Source: Paraburkholderia phenazinium
GTDB taxonomy: Bacteria; Pseudomonadota; Gammaproteobacteria; Burkholderiales; Burkholderiaceae
Direction: 5' to 3'
Assembly: GCF_900100735.1 (NCBI RefSeq)
Contig: NZ_FNCJ01000003.1
Span: 186,001 to 250,000, forward strand
DNA: 64,000 bases
Positions 24,632-34,195 of this stretch are shown here, one piece after another. The translations under genes and the position numbers were made by a program. Below the pieces are notes generated by a model. It was not told where the DNA came from, searched no databases, and worked only from the letters and a program-made list of their open reading frames with translations. Every line of letters begins with the position of its first letter. The first letter of the stretch is position 1.

Positions 24632-25966
24632 TTAAACGTGCAGCAGCAGATGCCGGCGTTCCCACGAACTGATCACGCGGAAGAACGCTTCGTATTCGGT
24701 TTCCTTCAATGCCAGATAGGCCTTGACGAATTTTTCGCCGAGCACTTCGGCGATCGGCTCGCAGGCGCCCATCAGCGTCAAACCCTCTTCGAGATTGCGC
24801 GGCAATTGATAGGGCAATTCGTAGCCGTCGCTGATCAGCGGTTCGGTTGGGCGCAGGTTCTGCGTCATGCCGAGGTAGCCGGCCGCGAGCGTCGCGGCGA
24901 TGGCGAGGTACGGATTGCAGTCCACGCCTGGAATGCGGTTTTCGATGCGGCGTGCGGCCGGCCCCGAATGCGGAATCCGGAAACCCACCGTGCGGTTGTC
25001 GTAACCCCACTGCACGTTGATCGGCGCAGCCATGAAGCGTGACAGACGGCGATACGAATTGATGTACGGCGCGAAAATCGGCATCAACGCCGGGGTGTAC
25101 TTCTGCAGACCGGCGATATAGCCGTCGAACAGTTGGGTCGGCTTGCCGTCCGGACCGGTGAAGAGGTTCTTGCCGGTTTCCTCGTCGACGAGGCTCTGAT
25201 GCATGTGCATCGCCGAGCCCGGTTCGCCTTCCATCGGCTTGGCCATGAAGGTCGCATACATCTTGTGACGCAGCGCGGCCTCGCGCACGGTGCGCTTGAA
25301 CAGGAACACGCTATCCGCCAGCTTGAGCGGATCGCCGTGCATGAAGTTGATTTCCATCTGCGCCGCGCCGACTTCGTGAATCAACGTGTCGACTTCGAGT
25401 TCCTGAATATCGCAGTACTCGTAGATGTCTTCGAAGAGCGGGTCGAACTCGTTGACCGCTTCGATCGAGTAAGCCTGACGGCCCGTTTCCGGACGGCCGG
25501 TCCGGCCGATCGGCGGTTGCAGCGGCAGATCCGGGTCCTTGTTCATGTCGACCAGATAGAACTCGAGCTCCGGCGCGATCACGGGTGTCCAGCCCTTGGC
25601 CTTGTACAGCTCCAGCACGCTGCGCAGTACCCGGCGCGGCGAGATGGCAACCGGCGTGCCGTCGAAGTGCACGCAATCGTGAATCACTTGAGCGGTGGGG
25701 TCGACCGCCCACGGAATCAGGCGGATCGTTGAAGCATCGGGAACGCAGACCATGTCGGGATCGGTGACGCCGGTGAGCGAGCCGTCTTCCGGATAATCCC
25801 CTGTGACGGTCTGGATCATCACCGCTTGCGGCAGGCGCATGGATTCGCCGGATTCGAACTTGCTGCGCGGAATGATCTTGCCGCGTGCGATCCCGGCCAT
25901 GTCGGGAATGATTGCTTCGATCTCGGTGATGCGGTGTTGCTTCAGAAATTCGTCGATGTCTTGCAT
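24632..25966 (-). CDS. puuA: Gamma-glutamylputrescine synthetase (glutamine synthetase family)
   Basis: 444-residue glutamine synthetase fold enzyme, shorter than biosynthetic GlnA (about 470). Visible: APELEFYLVD and GAAQMEIN (metal-binding Glu), GSAMHMHQSL (His/Ser near the ATP site), NRTVGFRIP and RIENRIPGVDCNPYLAIAATLAAG. There is no adenylylation-site Tyr region typical of GlnA. Catalyses ATP-dependent ligation of glutamate to putrescine, the first step of the Puu pathway. Sits between puuD and the aminotransferase gene. Start at 25966, with AGAGA upstream. Confidence 0.85.
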   Translation of the reverse strand: MQDIDEFLKQHRITEIEAIIPDMAGIARGKIIPRSKFESGESMRLPQAVMIQTVTGDYPEDGSLTGVTDPDMVCVPDASTIRLIPWAVDPTAQVIHDCVHFDGTPVAISPRRVLRSVLELYKAKGWTPVIAPELEFYLVDMNKDPDLPLQPPIGRTGRPETGRQAYSIEAVNEFDPLFEDIYEYCDIQELEVDTLIHEVGAAQMEINFMHGDPLKLADSVFLFKRTVREAALRHKMYATFMAKPMEGEPGSAMHMHQSLVDEETGKNLFTGPDGKPTQLFDGYIAGLQKYTPALMPIFAPYINSYRRLSRFMAAPINVQWGYDNRTVGFRIPHSGPAARRIENRIPGVDCNPYLAIAATLAAGYLGMTQNLRPTEPLISDGYELPYQLPRNLEEGLTLMGACEPIAEVLGEKFVKAYLALKETEYEAFFRVISSWERRHLLLHV

Positions 25967-25997
25967 GATTGTTCTCTCAGTTTTTGCGCGGGCCGGT

Positions 25998-26792
25998 TCA
26001 AGCCTGGGTGGTAGCGGCGGATGCCGCGCCGTAGCCGGCCCTGGTGCGCATTCGATCGCGGCATGCATCGCCGAAGGCCCGGAAGATCGCGGTGGAGAGC
26101 GCGTCGCTGGCGTGCTTCCACTCGGGGTGCCACTGCACACCCAGAGCGAAGGCGCGTGCCTGCTTGACGCTCACCGCTTCGATCAATCCGTCTGGCGCAA
26201 TGGCTTCGGCCACGAGGCCGTTGCCCAGCCGCTCGACGCCTTGTCCGTGCAAGGAATTCACACGCGCTTCATTCGCTCCCGCTGCGAGACGCTGCAGCAG
26301 GCCGCCTTGGATCAGCGCGACGGAATGCGACGGTGCGTATTGCACGTCCAGTTCGTCTTCCTTGTTCTCGCGGTGGTCATGCAAACCGGCCACCGTGTGA
26401 ACGCTTTGATGCAACGTCCCGCCGAACACCACGTTCATTTCCTGAAAACCGCGACAGACCGCGAGCACCGGCACGCCGGCGTCGATAGCGGCGCGCAGCA
26501 GCGGCAGCGTCGTCGCATCGCGTGCGGCGTCGTGCAGCGTGCCCGGCGCGCTGGCGTCGCCGCCGTAATGGTGCGGCTCGACATTCGAATAGCTGCCGGT
26601 GAACAGCAAGCCGTCGACCGTCGCCAGAATCTCGGCGGCCGCCTGACGGTTGCCGAGCGCGGGCAGCAGCATCGCCAGCGCCTGTGAGCCGTCGACGATA
26701 GCGGCGATATATTTCTCGCCGACTACGTGCGACGGATGCACTCCCATCATCGTTCTGTCGGCGCTAATGCCGACCAGAGGTCTGGTTCGCAT
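25998..26792 (-). CDS. puuD: Gamma-glutamyl-GABA hydrolase
   Basis: 264-residue class I glutamine-amidotransferase-like hydrolase. Nucleophile Cys113 in AVCRGFQEMN and the catalytic His222/Glu224 in QWHPEW complete the triad; SYSNVEPHHYGG near 67-78 is typical of PuuD. Releases GABA and glutamate from gamma-glutamyl-GABA. First gene of the minus-strand operon that continues with puuA and the aminotransferase; its promoter must lie in the 960-bp gap shared with the PuuR-like gene. Confidence 0.88.
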   Translation of the reverse strand: MRTRPLVGISADRTMMGVHPSHVVGEKYIAAIVDGSQALAMLLPALGNRQAAAEILATVDGLLFTGSYSNVEPHHYGGDASAPGTLHDAARDATTLPLLRAAIDAGVPVLAVCRGFQEMNVVFGGTLHQSVHTVAGLHDHRENKEDELDVQYAPSHSVALIQGGLLQRLAAGANEARVNSLHGQGVERLGNGLVAEAIAPDGLIEAVSVKQARAFALGVQWHPEWKHASDALSTAIFRAFGDACRDRMRTRAGYGAASAATTQA

Positions 26793-27753
26793 GACTAATC
26801 TAATGGACGTGTTTGTTCCCCGCGGGATGCGGCACGAACAACGTTAAAACAGGCGCGGCACAATTCCGCAGCCGTGCGCAGGGCGCAAAGCCACCAGAAA
26901 GGCAGGCGGGGGTCGTGAGCGGACCGTGCCGCGCGTTGCTATCAGGAAGACCGTTCGATTCGGCCTGTTGCCCCGCGTACCAGCACAACACGCCCATGTG
27001 ACAGGCGATAGCGCGCGGACTCAAGCACCGGTGCCGGCAGGGGCACACTGGCACGCTCAAGCAAACAGGTGAACCGAACGGTAAATAGGAGGGAGGCGCT
27101 ACGGCAGCAGCGAAGCGACCTCGTCCGTGCGCACGGCGATAAAAGCGCGCGCAGAGACGGAGTTGTGACGTCGAACGGAACGGCGGGACAGGATCGTGAA
27201 GACGGACAGAAAGCGGCGAAACGCAAGGCTGCCGTTGCTGCCGTCGGCGATGGCGCCTTCAGGACGAAGCGATCTCGCCTGACTGCGTTCCCACCTAACC
27301 AAAGGGCCTCGGACTCTCACGATTACACTCGACTAGCGACGTTGAAAGTATTGAACGCCTCGCTCAGCAAACGCACAGGGCGTTTAAAGAAACGTGACGC
27401 GGGATGATCGTCTCGTGCCGTAGCGAACCTGCTTCGCTGCGCCAGAAAACACTCGTTTGAGGTCTATGACGGTGGCATGACGATCGCCTGTGAATCAGCA
27501 TATACGAGCCAAAAATGCCGTCAAATCATTTTTATAAAAGATTTATCAGGGCTTACCCGAGGCAATAGGCCAAAACCCGAGGAGTGGGTACGTGTGTTGC
27601 GATAGTCAGTATTTCGAATTCCTTTCAGGGTTTTCCCCAGCAGCGGCGGCAATAAAGTGATTAGAATATTCAACACTCGCGCAGCGCTTGCACGATCCCA
27701 TGCTCGCCTTGCTGGTTCCTTCAACCCGGTTTATCCACTCTGAGAGTGCAGCG
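26793..27753. other. Divergent intergenic region between puuD and the PuuR-like gene
   Basis: 961 bp, unusually long for a divergent promoter. GC-rich near puuD, AT-rich at 27480-27690 close to the regulator gene, where TAGAAT at about 27661 could be a -10. Frames here (for example 26942-27226 minus and 27069-27407 plus) are Arg-rich, lack ribosome-binding sites and look like noise. No clear PuuR-type operator was identified by eye. Confidence 0.4.
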
Positions 27754-28305
27754 ATGTCCATCGAAGTTGCGACCCGTCTGCAGTACATCCGTAAGAAGAA
27801 TGGCCTGTCTCAGCGCGAGCTGGCCAAACGGGCGGGCGTCACCAACGGCACTATTTCGCTGATCGAACAAAATCGCGTGAGTCCCTCAGTCGGTTCGCTC
27901 AAGAAGCTGCTCGAATGCATTCCGATGAGTCTTGCCGAGTTCTTTACCTTCGAAGTGGAAGCCGACCGCTCTGTCGTGTCGCGCCGCGCCGACATGCCTA
28001 ACCTCGGCAACGAGTCGATCGAGTTCTATCTCGCCGGCTCGGGCGTGAAGGATCGCAACATGGGCATCCTGCGCGAGGTGTACCAGCCGCTCGCGGACAC
28101 TGGCCCGGAAATGCTCGTGCATACCGGACACGAGGGCGGCGTGATCGTCAGCGGTCAGATCGAATTGACCGTCGAGGGCTGCACGTGGCTGCTCGACCCC
28201 GGCGACAGCTACTACTTCGAAAGCCGCTTACCGCATCGTTTTCGCAATCCCAGCGCGGAACACGTCTGCGAAATCGTCTCGGCGAACTCGCCACCGAGCT
28301 TTTAG
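27754..28305 (+). CDS. puuR: XRE-cupin transcriptional regulator, PuuR-like
   Basis: 183-residue regulator: XRE helix-turn-helix at about 8-62 (GLSQRELAKRAGVTNGTISL) and a C-terminal cupin barrel (about 105-180; HTGHEGGVIVSGQIEL, DPGDSYYFESRLPHRF). This HTH-cupin layout is that of PuuR, the putrescine-responsive repressor. Start taken at ATG 27754, since the 22 residues before it are not typical. It is followed by the aldehyde dehydrogenase gene and faces puuD, so it most likely represses both arms until polyamines are present. Confidence 0.85.
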   Translation: MSIEVATRLQYIRKKNGLSQRELAKRAGVTNGTISLIEQNRVSPSVGSLKKLLECIPMSLAEFFTFEVEADRSVVSRRADMPNLGNESIEFYLAGSGVKDRNMGILREVYQPLADTGPEMLVHTGHEGGVIVSGQIELTVEGCTWLLDPGDSYYFESRLPHRFRNPSAEHVCEIVSANSPPSF

Positions 28306-28396
28306 ACAATCCGCATCAACGCCGTTGCGACGCCGGCGATAGCTGCAAGGGCAGCTCTCGCGTTGAACGTCGAACGCATAACATTGAGGCATCCTG

Positions 28397-29884
28397 ATGG
28401 AAAAGACCCTGGCTTACTGGCAAGACAAAGCCGCAACGCTTTCGATCGAAGGCCGCGCGTTTATCGATGGCGAATATCGCCACGCTGCAAGCGGGCGCAC
28501 CTTCGATTGCCTGAGCCCGATCGACGGCAAGCTGCTCGCCAAGGTGGCCGATGGCGCCGCCGAGGACGTGAACGCCGCGGTGGCTGCTGCGCGGCGCGCG
28601 TTCGATTCGCGGGTGTGGTCCGGGCTGAATCCACGCCAGCGTAAAGCGATTCTGCTGCGCTGGGCTGGCTTGATGCGCGAGCATCTCGACGAGCTATCGC
28701 TGCTTGAAACGCTCGATGCCGGCAAGCCGATCGGCGATACCACCTCGGTGGACGTGCCCGGCGCCGCGTATTGCGTCGAATGGTTCGCCGAAGCCATCGA
28801 CAAGATCGGCGGCGAAGTAGCGCCGGCCGATCATCATCTGGTGGGGCTGGTGACGCGTGAGCCGATCGGTGTGGTGGCGGCCGTGGTGCCGTGGAATTTC
28901 CCGATCCTGATGGCGTCCTGGAAGTTCGGCCCGGCGCTGGCGGCGGGCAATAGCGTCGTGTTGAAGCCTTCCGAGAAGTCGCCGCTGACGGCCATCCGGA
29001 TCGCGCAACTGGCCCGTGAGGCGGGCATTCCTGCGGGCGTGTTCAACGTCGTGCCGGGCGCGGGCGAACCAGGCAAGCTGCTGGCGCTGCATCCTGATGT
29101 GGACTGTCTCGCCTTCACGGGTTCCACCAATGTCGGCAAGCTGATCATGCAGTACGCCGGTCAGTCGAATCTGAAACGCGTTTGGCTCGAACTCGGCGGC
29201 AAGTCGCCGAACATCGTGATGCCCGACTGCGCGGACCTCGACCGTGCCGCCAACGCCGCCGCAGGCGCGATCTTCTACAACATGGGCGAGATGTGTACGG
29301 CGGGTTCGCGTTTGCTCGTGCATCGCGACATCAAGGATGTGTTTGTCGACAAGCTGATTGCCGCGGCGCGCAGTTATACGCCGGGCAATCCGCTCGACCC
29401 GAAGACCTCGATGGGCGCGATCGTCGACCAGGTGCAACTGGAGCGCGTGTTGAGCTATATCGAAGCAGGCCGTGCGGAATCGAAACTACTGCTCGGCGGC
29501 GGCCGTGTGAAGCAGGAGAGCGGTGGCTACTATATCGAGCCGACCATTTTCGACACCGCGCCGAATGCTAAAATCGCCCGCGAAGAAATCTTCGGTCCGG
29601 TGTTGTCGGTCATCACCTTCGATACCGTCGAAGAGGCCATCAGGATTGCCAATGACAGCGAATACGGTCTCGCTGCAGCGGTCTGGACCGCCAACCTGAC
29701 CACCGCCCACGAAATGGCGCGAAGTCTGCGCGCCGGCACCGTGTGGGTCAACTGCTACGACGAAGGGGGAGACATGAACTTCCCGTTCGGCGGCTACAAG
29801 CAATCGGGCAACGGCCGTGACAAGTCGTTGCACGCACTGGAGAAGTACACCGAGCTGAAGTCTACGCTGGTGCGGCTGCGCTAA
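28397..29884 (+). CDS. puuC: Gamma-glutamyl-gamma-aminobutyraldehyde dehydrogenase
   Basis: 495-residue NAD(P)-dependent aldehyde dehydrogenase. Conserved VVPWNFPI (164-171), FTGSTNVGK (240-248), general base Glu265 in LELGGKS and nucleophile Cys300 in GEMCTAGSR; C-terminal GGYKQSGNGRD. Best matches PuuC by family and place: it would oxidise the gamma-glutamyl aminoaldehyde made by the PuuB enzymes. GAGG lies before the ATG. It follows the PuuR-like gene by 91 bp on the same strand. Confidence 0.87.
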   Translation: MEKTLAYWQDKAATLSIEGRAFIDGEYRHAASGRTFDCLSPIDGKLLAKVADGAAEDVNAAVAAARRAFDSRVWSGLNPRQRKAILLRWAGLMREHLDELSLLETLDAGKPIGDTTSVDVPGAAYCVEWFAEAIDKIGGEVAPADHHLVGLVTREPIGVVAAVVPWNFPILMASWKFGPALAAGNSVVLKPSEKSPLTAIRIAQLAREAGIPAGVFNVVPGAGEPGKLLALHPDVDCLAFTGSTNVGKLIMQYAGQSNLKRVWLELGGKSPNIVMPDCADLDRAANAAAGAIFYNMGEMCTAGSRLLVHRDIKDVFVDKLIAAARSYTPGNPLDPKTSMGAIVDQVQLERVLSYIEAGRAESKLLLGGGRVKQESGGYYIEPTIFDTAPNAKIAREEIFGPVLSVITFDTVEEAIRIANDSEYGLAAAVWTANLTTAHEMARSLRAGTVWVNCYDEGGDMNFPFGGYKQSGNGRDKSLHALEKYTELKSTLVRLR

Positions 29885-30015
29885 AGGATTCGCAAGCCAG
29901 CGTGGCGGTGCGCCATCAGGCACCGTCGCGTTCCCAATGAATCCGAAGCCGGGCGATACGCGCACAACCTCAGGAAACTCGCGCGTGTTGCCGGCATGTT
30001 TTATCAGGTCATCCC

Positions 30016-30981
30016 ATGACTGAACTCCTCTATGGCGACGGTGCAATCCGCCGTCCGTCCCTCTACGGTTCCTCGATCGAAAACACCTACGCGGGCGTGC
30101 TGTCGTTCATGCGACGCAAGTACACGCGCGAGCTCGACGGTGTCGACGTGGCGATTTCGGGCATTCCGCTCGATCTGGCCACCACATTCCGCTCCGGCGC
30201 ACGCCTGGGTCCTGCCGCGGTGCGGGCGGCGAGCGTGCAGTTGTCCGAGTTGCATCCCTATCCGTGGGGCTTCAATCCGTTCGACGATCTCGCCGTGACC
30301 GACTATGGCGACTGCTGGTTCGATGCGCATAACCCCATGACCATCAAGCCGGCGATCGTCGAACACGCACGCACGATCCTGCGCTCGGATGCGAAGATGC
30401 TGACGCTGGGCGGCGATCACTACATTACGTATCCGCTACTGATCGCGCATGCCGAGAAGTATGGCAAGCCCTTGTCGCTGATCCATTTCGACGCCCACTG
30501 CGATACCTGGGCCGACGACAGCCCGGATAGCCTGAACCACGGTTCGATGTTCTACAAGGCAGTGAAAGACGGCTTGATCGATCCGAAGACCTCGGTGCAG
30601 GTCGGCATCCGCACGTGGAACGACGACTTCATGGGCATCAATATTCTCGATGCCGCGTGGGTGCATGAACATGGCACGCGTGCTGCGGTAGAGCGGATCA
30701 TGTCGATTGTCGGCGAACGTGCTGCGTATCTGACCTTCGATATCGACTGCCTCGATCCGGCCTTTGCGCCGGGGACGGGCACGCCGGTCGCGGGCGGCTT
30801 GTCGTCCGCACAAGGACTGGCGATAGTGCGCGGCCTGGGTGGGGTCAACCTGATCGGGGCCGATGTAGTGGAAGTCGCACCTGCTTATGACCAGAGCGAG
30901 ATCACCGCAATCGCGGCGGCGCATATCGCGTGCGATGTGCTGTGTTTGTGGCGACAACGCAAGGTGGCCGGTGCGCGTTGA
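30016..30981 (+). CDS. speB: Agmatinase (ureohydrolase family)
   Basis: 321-residue arginase/agmatinase family enzyme. Metal ligands visible in GGDH, DAHCDTW and FDIDCLDPAFAPGTGTP, the binuclear manganese signature. Length and the N-terminal half fit bacterial agmatinases, which make putrescine and urea from agmatine, feeding the pathway encoded just upstream. Guanidinobutyrase is an alternative since the two are hard to tell apart by eye. It lies 131 bp after puuC and converges with an MFS gene. Confidence 0.85.
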   Translation: MTELLYGDGAIRRPSLYGSSIENTYAGVLSFMRRKYTRELDGVDVAISGIPLDLATTFRSGARLGPAAVRAASVQLSELHPYPWGFNPFDDLAVTDYGDCWFDAHNPMTIKPAIVEHARTILRSDAKMLTLGGDHYITYPLLIAHAEKYGKPLSLIHFDAHCDTWADDSPDSLNHGSMFYKAVKDGLIDPKTSVQVGIRTWNDDFMGINILDAAWVHEHGTRAAVERIMSIVGERAAYLTFDIDCLDPAFAPGTGTPVAGGLSSAQGLAIVRGLGGVNLIGADVVEVAPAYDQSEITAIAAAHIACDVLCLWRQRKVAGAR

Positions 30982-31009
30982 TGTTCCACTAAGGCCTTGA
31001 AAACCGGCG

Positions 31010-32281
31010 TTAGCTCGCGGAAGACGCTCCGCGTGGCTGACGCTGGCCTTCGAGCAGACCGAGTGTATAGACGGCAAGTGCGCCGCTTGCCAGCGCTAGT
31101 TGCCAGATCAGCATGTCGTTGCCGAGCGCTTTCATCGCAAAGCCGGCGATCAGCGGTCCGGCAATCGAGCTGGCGCAGAACGTCAACGAAATCAGCCGCA
31201 TATTGCGGATCAGCGCGCTCTTGTCGCTGCAAGCCGCGGCGTAGACGCCGAGCGTGAGGAAGGCGCTATTCAGACCGCCTAACACCAGCGCACTCGCGCC
31301 GAGCAACCACGAGGCCGGCGCCGCGAGTGCAAACGAAACAATCGCGAGCGCACTGACGGCGGCGCAGACGATGACTGCGGTGGCCAATCCGGCGCGATCG
31401 GCCAGCCAGCCGACCGGAAACTGCAGGACCATGCCGCCGACTCCGAACCATGTGAGCAGCGTTGCAGTCTGCGTGACGCTTAGACCACGCCCGTCGGCAA
31501 AGAGCGGAAACAGGCCGAATAGCGCGCCGTCGCCGAGGCCGCCAACTACTACGACGACCATGCCCAGAGCGACTAGCGGATCGATGAGCTTTGCCGGTTC
31601 GCCAGCAGCGTATTGAGCGGACCGCTTCCTGAACTGTGTGGCATCCGCAGCTTCCATCGTTTCATGGGCGGCGACGGGGCGCACGATCTGATCTTGGTGG
31701 ACATCAGCGGTTGCGTTATCCGCCGCATCGGAACCGGCCAGCCAAAGGGGAACGGCCGCGACCAGGGTGAACGCCGCGCCGGCCATAAAGACGAGCGGGC
31801 CATCGACGCCGTACCATGCGGCGAGAGCCGGGCCCGCAACCCCTGCGATTGCGATCAACGCCTCATGCAGGCCAACCACACGTCCGCTAGCATGCGCCGG
31901 GACCATCCGGTACAGCCAGGTCTCGTTGGCGATCCAGCGCAGCCCCATGCCGAGTCCGATCAGGAAACCAGGCACGATCCACAACGGCCACACCAGCGCG
32001 CGAATGCTGACGAAGGCGAGGACCGTTGCCGCTAGCGCGATTGCCACCGTTCGTTTTGCGCCGAAGCGTTCAACCAGCCGCGGCGCTACCAGCAGCCCGG
32101 CGAACATGCCCGCCCACTGAGCCGCGGAAAACAGTCCGGCGCGCGGCGTGTCGAGCCCTTGATGCGCGAGCCACACAGGTAACACCATAAAGCCGATCCC
32201 GAACTGGCCGATCTGCGTGAACGCCGACACGGCGGTCAGCGCAGCAATGGCGTGCCAGCGCACCGGCGTGACGGGAGTCAT
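31010..32281 (-). CDS. MFS transporter (efflux type)
   Basis: 423-residue 12-helix MFS protein. Start at 32281 overlaps the MarR stop (ATGA), so it is the second gene of a two-gene operon. N-terminal half shows QFGIGFMVLPVWLAHQGLD and RFGAKRTVAIAL in the loop 2-3 region; a charged cytoplasmic loop of about 60 residues (190-250) separates the halves. Genes coupled to MarR regulators commonly export drugs or toxic metabolites. Substrate unknown. Confidence 0.82.
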   Translation of the reverse strand: MTPVTPVRWHAIAALTAVSAFTQIGQFGIGFMVLPVWLAHQGLDTPRAGLFSAAQWAGMFAGLLVAPRLVERFGAKRTVAIALAATVLAFVSIRALVWPLWIVPGFLIGLGMGLRWIANETWLYRMVPAHASGRVVGLHEALIAIAGVAGPALAAWYGVDGPLVFMAGAAFTLVAAVPLWLAGSDAADNATADVHQDQIVRPVAAHETMEAADATQFRKRSAQYAAGEPAKLIDPLVALGMVVVVVGGLGDGALFGLFPLFADGRGLSVTQTATLLTWFGVGGMVLQFPVGWLADRAGLATAVIVCAAVSALAIVSFALAAPASWLLGASALVLGGLNSAFLTLGVYAAACSDKSALIRNMRLISLTFCASSIAGPLIAGFAMKALGNDMLIWQLALASGALAVYTLGLLEGQRQPRGASSAS

Positions 32282-32811
32282 GTGCCGCTCCGCTGCGGCA
32301 TGGGCAAGCCCTGTTCGCGACATTCGACCGGACAACCGGCCTTGAGGCAGGGGCCGTCGTCGCACAGGCGGCATAGTTGCATGGCATGCGCCGGGTCACG
32401 GGTTTCGTGCCAGAGGATCTTGATCAGAAGATCTTCGAACACGACGCGTTCGTTTTCGTCGAGACGGCCAATTACGCGTTGCAGCATCCGTTCGCGTGAC
32501 GTTTGCAGGCGCTTGACTTCGCGCTTGCCGGCAGCGGTGAGGGCGAGCGCCACGGCACGTTTATCGGCGCCCGCTTTCTTTTCGATCAGACCCGCCTCGA
32601 CGAGTCCCGCCACTGCGCGGACGGCGGCCGGATGCGAGAGGTCCACCGCATCGCGCAGCACTTCAATGGACGAATACGGATACTGGCCGACCGCGTTGAG
32701 CATGGCGCGTGCCGTGGGGCCAGCGAGGGCGGGCACGGTGTTCTGTGCGTTCATTTCGTCCGTCACCAGCAGGGCGAGCACGCCGAGCAGATTTTCTGTG
32801 CGCTGCGTCAT
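32278..32811 (-). CDS. MarR-family regulator with Cys-rich tail
   Basis: 177-residue winged-helix MarR-type regulator. Recognition region SSIEVLRDAVDLSHPAAVRAV and wing KKAGADKRAVALALT are clear. Start at 32811 (first Met of the conserved MTQRTENLLGVLALL). The last 32 residues hold five Cys spaced C-X2-C-X4-C-X4-C-X3-C, unusual for MarR and able to bind a metal or iron-sulfur cluster, or to sense oxidation. A large palindrome at 32823-32860 directly upstream is probably its own operator. Co-translated with the MFS gene. Confidence 0.85.
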   Translation of the reverse strand: MTQRTENLLGVLALLVTDEMNAQNTVPALAGPTARAMLNAVGQYPYSSIEVLRDAVDLSHPAAVRAVAGLVEAGLIEKKAGADKRAVALALTAAGKREVKRLQTSRERMLQRVIGRLDENERVVFEDLLIKILWHETRDPAHAMQLCRLCDDGPCLKAGCPVECREQGLPMPQRSGT

Positions 32812-32822
32812 GACAATGCCTA

Positions 32823-32860
32823 AATGTGTGCAGTGTGCATATATGCATGTTGCACACATT
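32823..32860. promoter_or_regulatory. Nested palindrome, probable MarR operator
   Basis: Outer arms TGTGTGCA (32825-32832) and TGCACACA (32851-32858) and the inner perfect palindrome TGCATATATGCA (32836-32847) share one centre at 32841.5. Counting AA/TT outside, 16 of 19 base pairs are symmetric over 38 bp. It lies 12 bp upstream of the MarR start codon, where it would overlap the promoter or leader. Confidence 0.75.
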
Positions 32861-32911
32861 GAGACGGTAACGCAAGCTTCTTTTTTGACGGCGTCGTAAG
32901 GCCCGAAGGGA

Positions 32912-34144
32912 CTAGGCTGCGCGCCGGCTGGTCTGTTCGATCACATCCGCTACGCCCGCAGCGGTGGCTGCAGACAGCGTCCAGCCAAGATGGCCGTGGC
33001 CGGTGTTATAGAACACGCCGGGCAAGCGTCCTTTGCCCACCTTCGGCAACATGCTCGGCAGCATGGGCCGCAACCCTGCCCACGGTATGACGCGCGAGGT
33101 GTTCACTTGCGGGAAGTAGCGGCGCGTCCATTCGGTCAACGGAGCAATCCGTTCCGCGCGGATATCGCGATTGAAGCCGTTGATCTCGGCCGTCCCGGCC
33201 ACGCGGAAGCGGTCGACGCCAAGGCGGCTGGTGACGATCTTGGCGCTGTCGTCGAGCAGGCTGACCCAGGGTGCGCCTTGCTGGCTCGCGGCATCGTCGA
33301 GACAGACCGTGATTGAGTAGCCTTTGACTGGGTAGATATTGACGTGGTCGCCGAGCATCGAGGCGAATTCACGGCTCCTGACTCCCGCGCAGACTACAAC
33401 CTGCGCAAAGCTCTGCTGAAGCGGCTCGCCTGCTTGAGTCGCGGCGACGCTGAACGCTCCCGTCGCATCACGCGTAATCGAAGCAATCTCCGTGTCGTAG
33501 AGGAAATTGACGCCATGGCGTTCGCAGGCTTGCGCGAGGCCGCGCGTGAACTTGTGAATATCGCCGGTGGAATCGGACGGGGTAAAAAAGCCACCGTGGA
33601 AGGTGCCGTCGAGCGTGGGTTCGATGCGGCGAATCTCAGTCGCGCTGACCGCTTCGCGGTCGAGACCGCCTTCCTTGAGCAGGGCGTTCACTTTGGCCGC
33701 GGTGTCGAATTCCTTGCGGGTCTTGTACACGTGCAGGATGCCGCGCTGCTCGTGGTCGAACTCGATGTTTTCGCGCTCCGCCATCGAAAACAGATGCTGC
33801 CGCGCGGCAATCGCGAGACGCACGGTTTCGATGGTGTTGGCCCGATAGTGCGGAATCTGCCGCAGAAACTCGCCCATCCACGAGTATTTGTGCCAGTTCG
33901 GCAGCGGATTGAGCAGCAGCGGTGCGTCGCGGGTCAGCATCCAGCGCAGGCCTTTGAGGACCGTGGCGGTGCTGTTCCACACTTCCGCGTTGCTGGCCGA
34001 CAACTGGCCGCCATTGGCGAACGAGGTTTCCATCGCGGCATAGCGGTGGCGTTCGAACACGGTGACGTTAAAGCCGCGTTGCGCAAGGGCGTAAGCGGTC
34101 GTGACGCCGGTAATGCCGGCGCCGATGATGGCGATGCGTGACAT
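32912..34144 (-). CDS. dadA: D-amino-acid dehydrogenase family FAD enzyme (DadA-like)
   Basis: 410-residue flavoprotein of the DadA/DAO family. FAD-binding IAIIGAGITGVTTAYALAQ at residues 4-22, SFANGGQLSASNAEVWN (DadA signature) near 40-57, and the C-terminal NTGHGHLGWTLSAATA. Members oxidise D-amino acids or glycine to oxo acids at the membrane. Unlike usual dadA genes, no alanine racemase (dadX) is adjacent; instead the leader holds a tandem glycine riboswitch, which suggests that glycine itself, or something interconverted with it, is the physiological substrate. That last point is inference. Confidence 0.87.
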   Translation of the reverse strand: MSRIAIIGAGITGVTTAYALAQRGFNVTVFERHRYAAMETSFANGGQLSASNAEVWNSTATVLKGLRWMLTRDAPLLLNPLPNWHKYSWMGEFLRQIPHYRANTIETVRLAIAARQHLFSMAERENIEFDHEQRGILHVYKTRKEFDTAAKVNALLKEGGLDREAVSATEIRRIEPTLDGTFHGGFFTPSDSTGDIHKFTRGLAQACERHGVNFLYDTEIASITRDATGAFSVAATQAGEPLQQSFAQVVVCAGVRSREFASMLGDHVNIYPVKGYSITVCLDDAASQQGAPWVSLLDDSAKIVTSRLGVDRFRVAGTAEINGFNRDIRAERIAPLTEWTRRYFPQVNTSRVIPWAGLRPMLPSMLPKVGKGRLPGVFYNTGHGHLGWTLSAATAAGVADVIEQTSRRAA

Positions 34145-34195
34145 GTGATGGTCCAGAGTAAGTGAGCACGGCCGTTTCCGGCTTCCATGCCCCAT

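Noticed and set aside
27069..27407. 112-codon plus-strand ORF between puuD and puuR
   Set aside because: Lys/Arg-rich composition, no ribosome-binding site, overlapped by an equally long minus frame.
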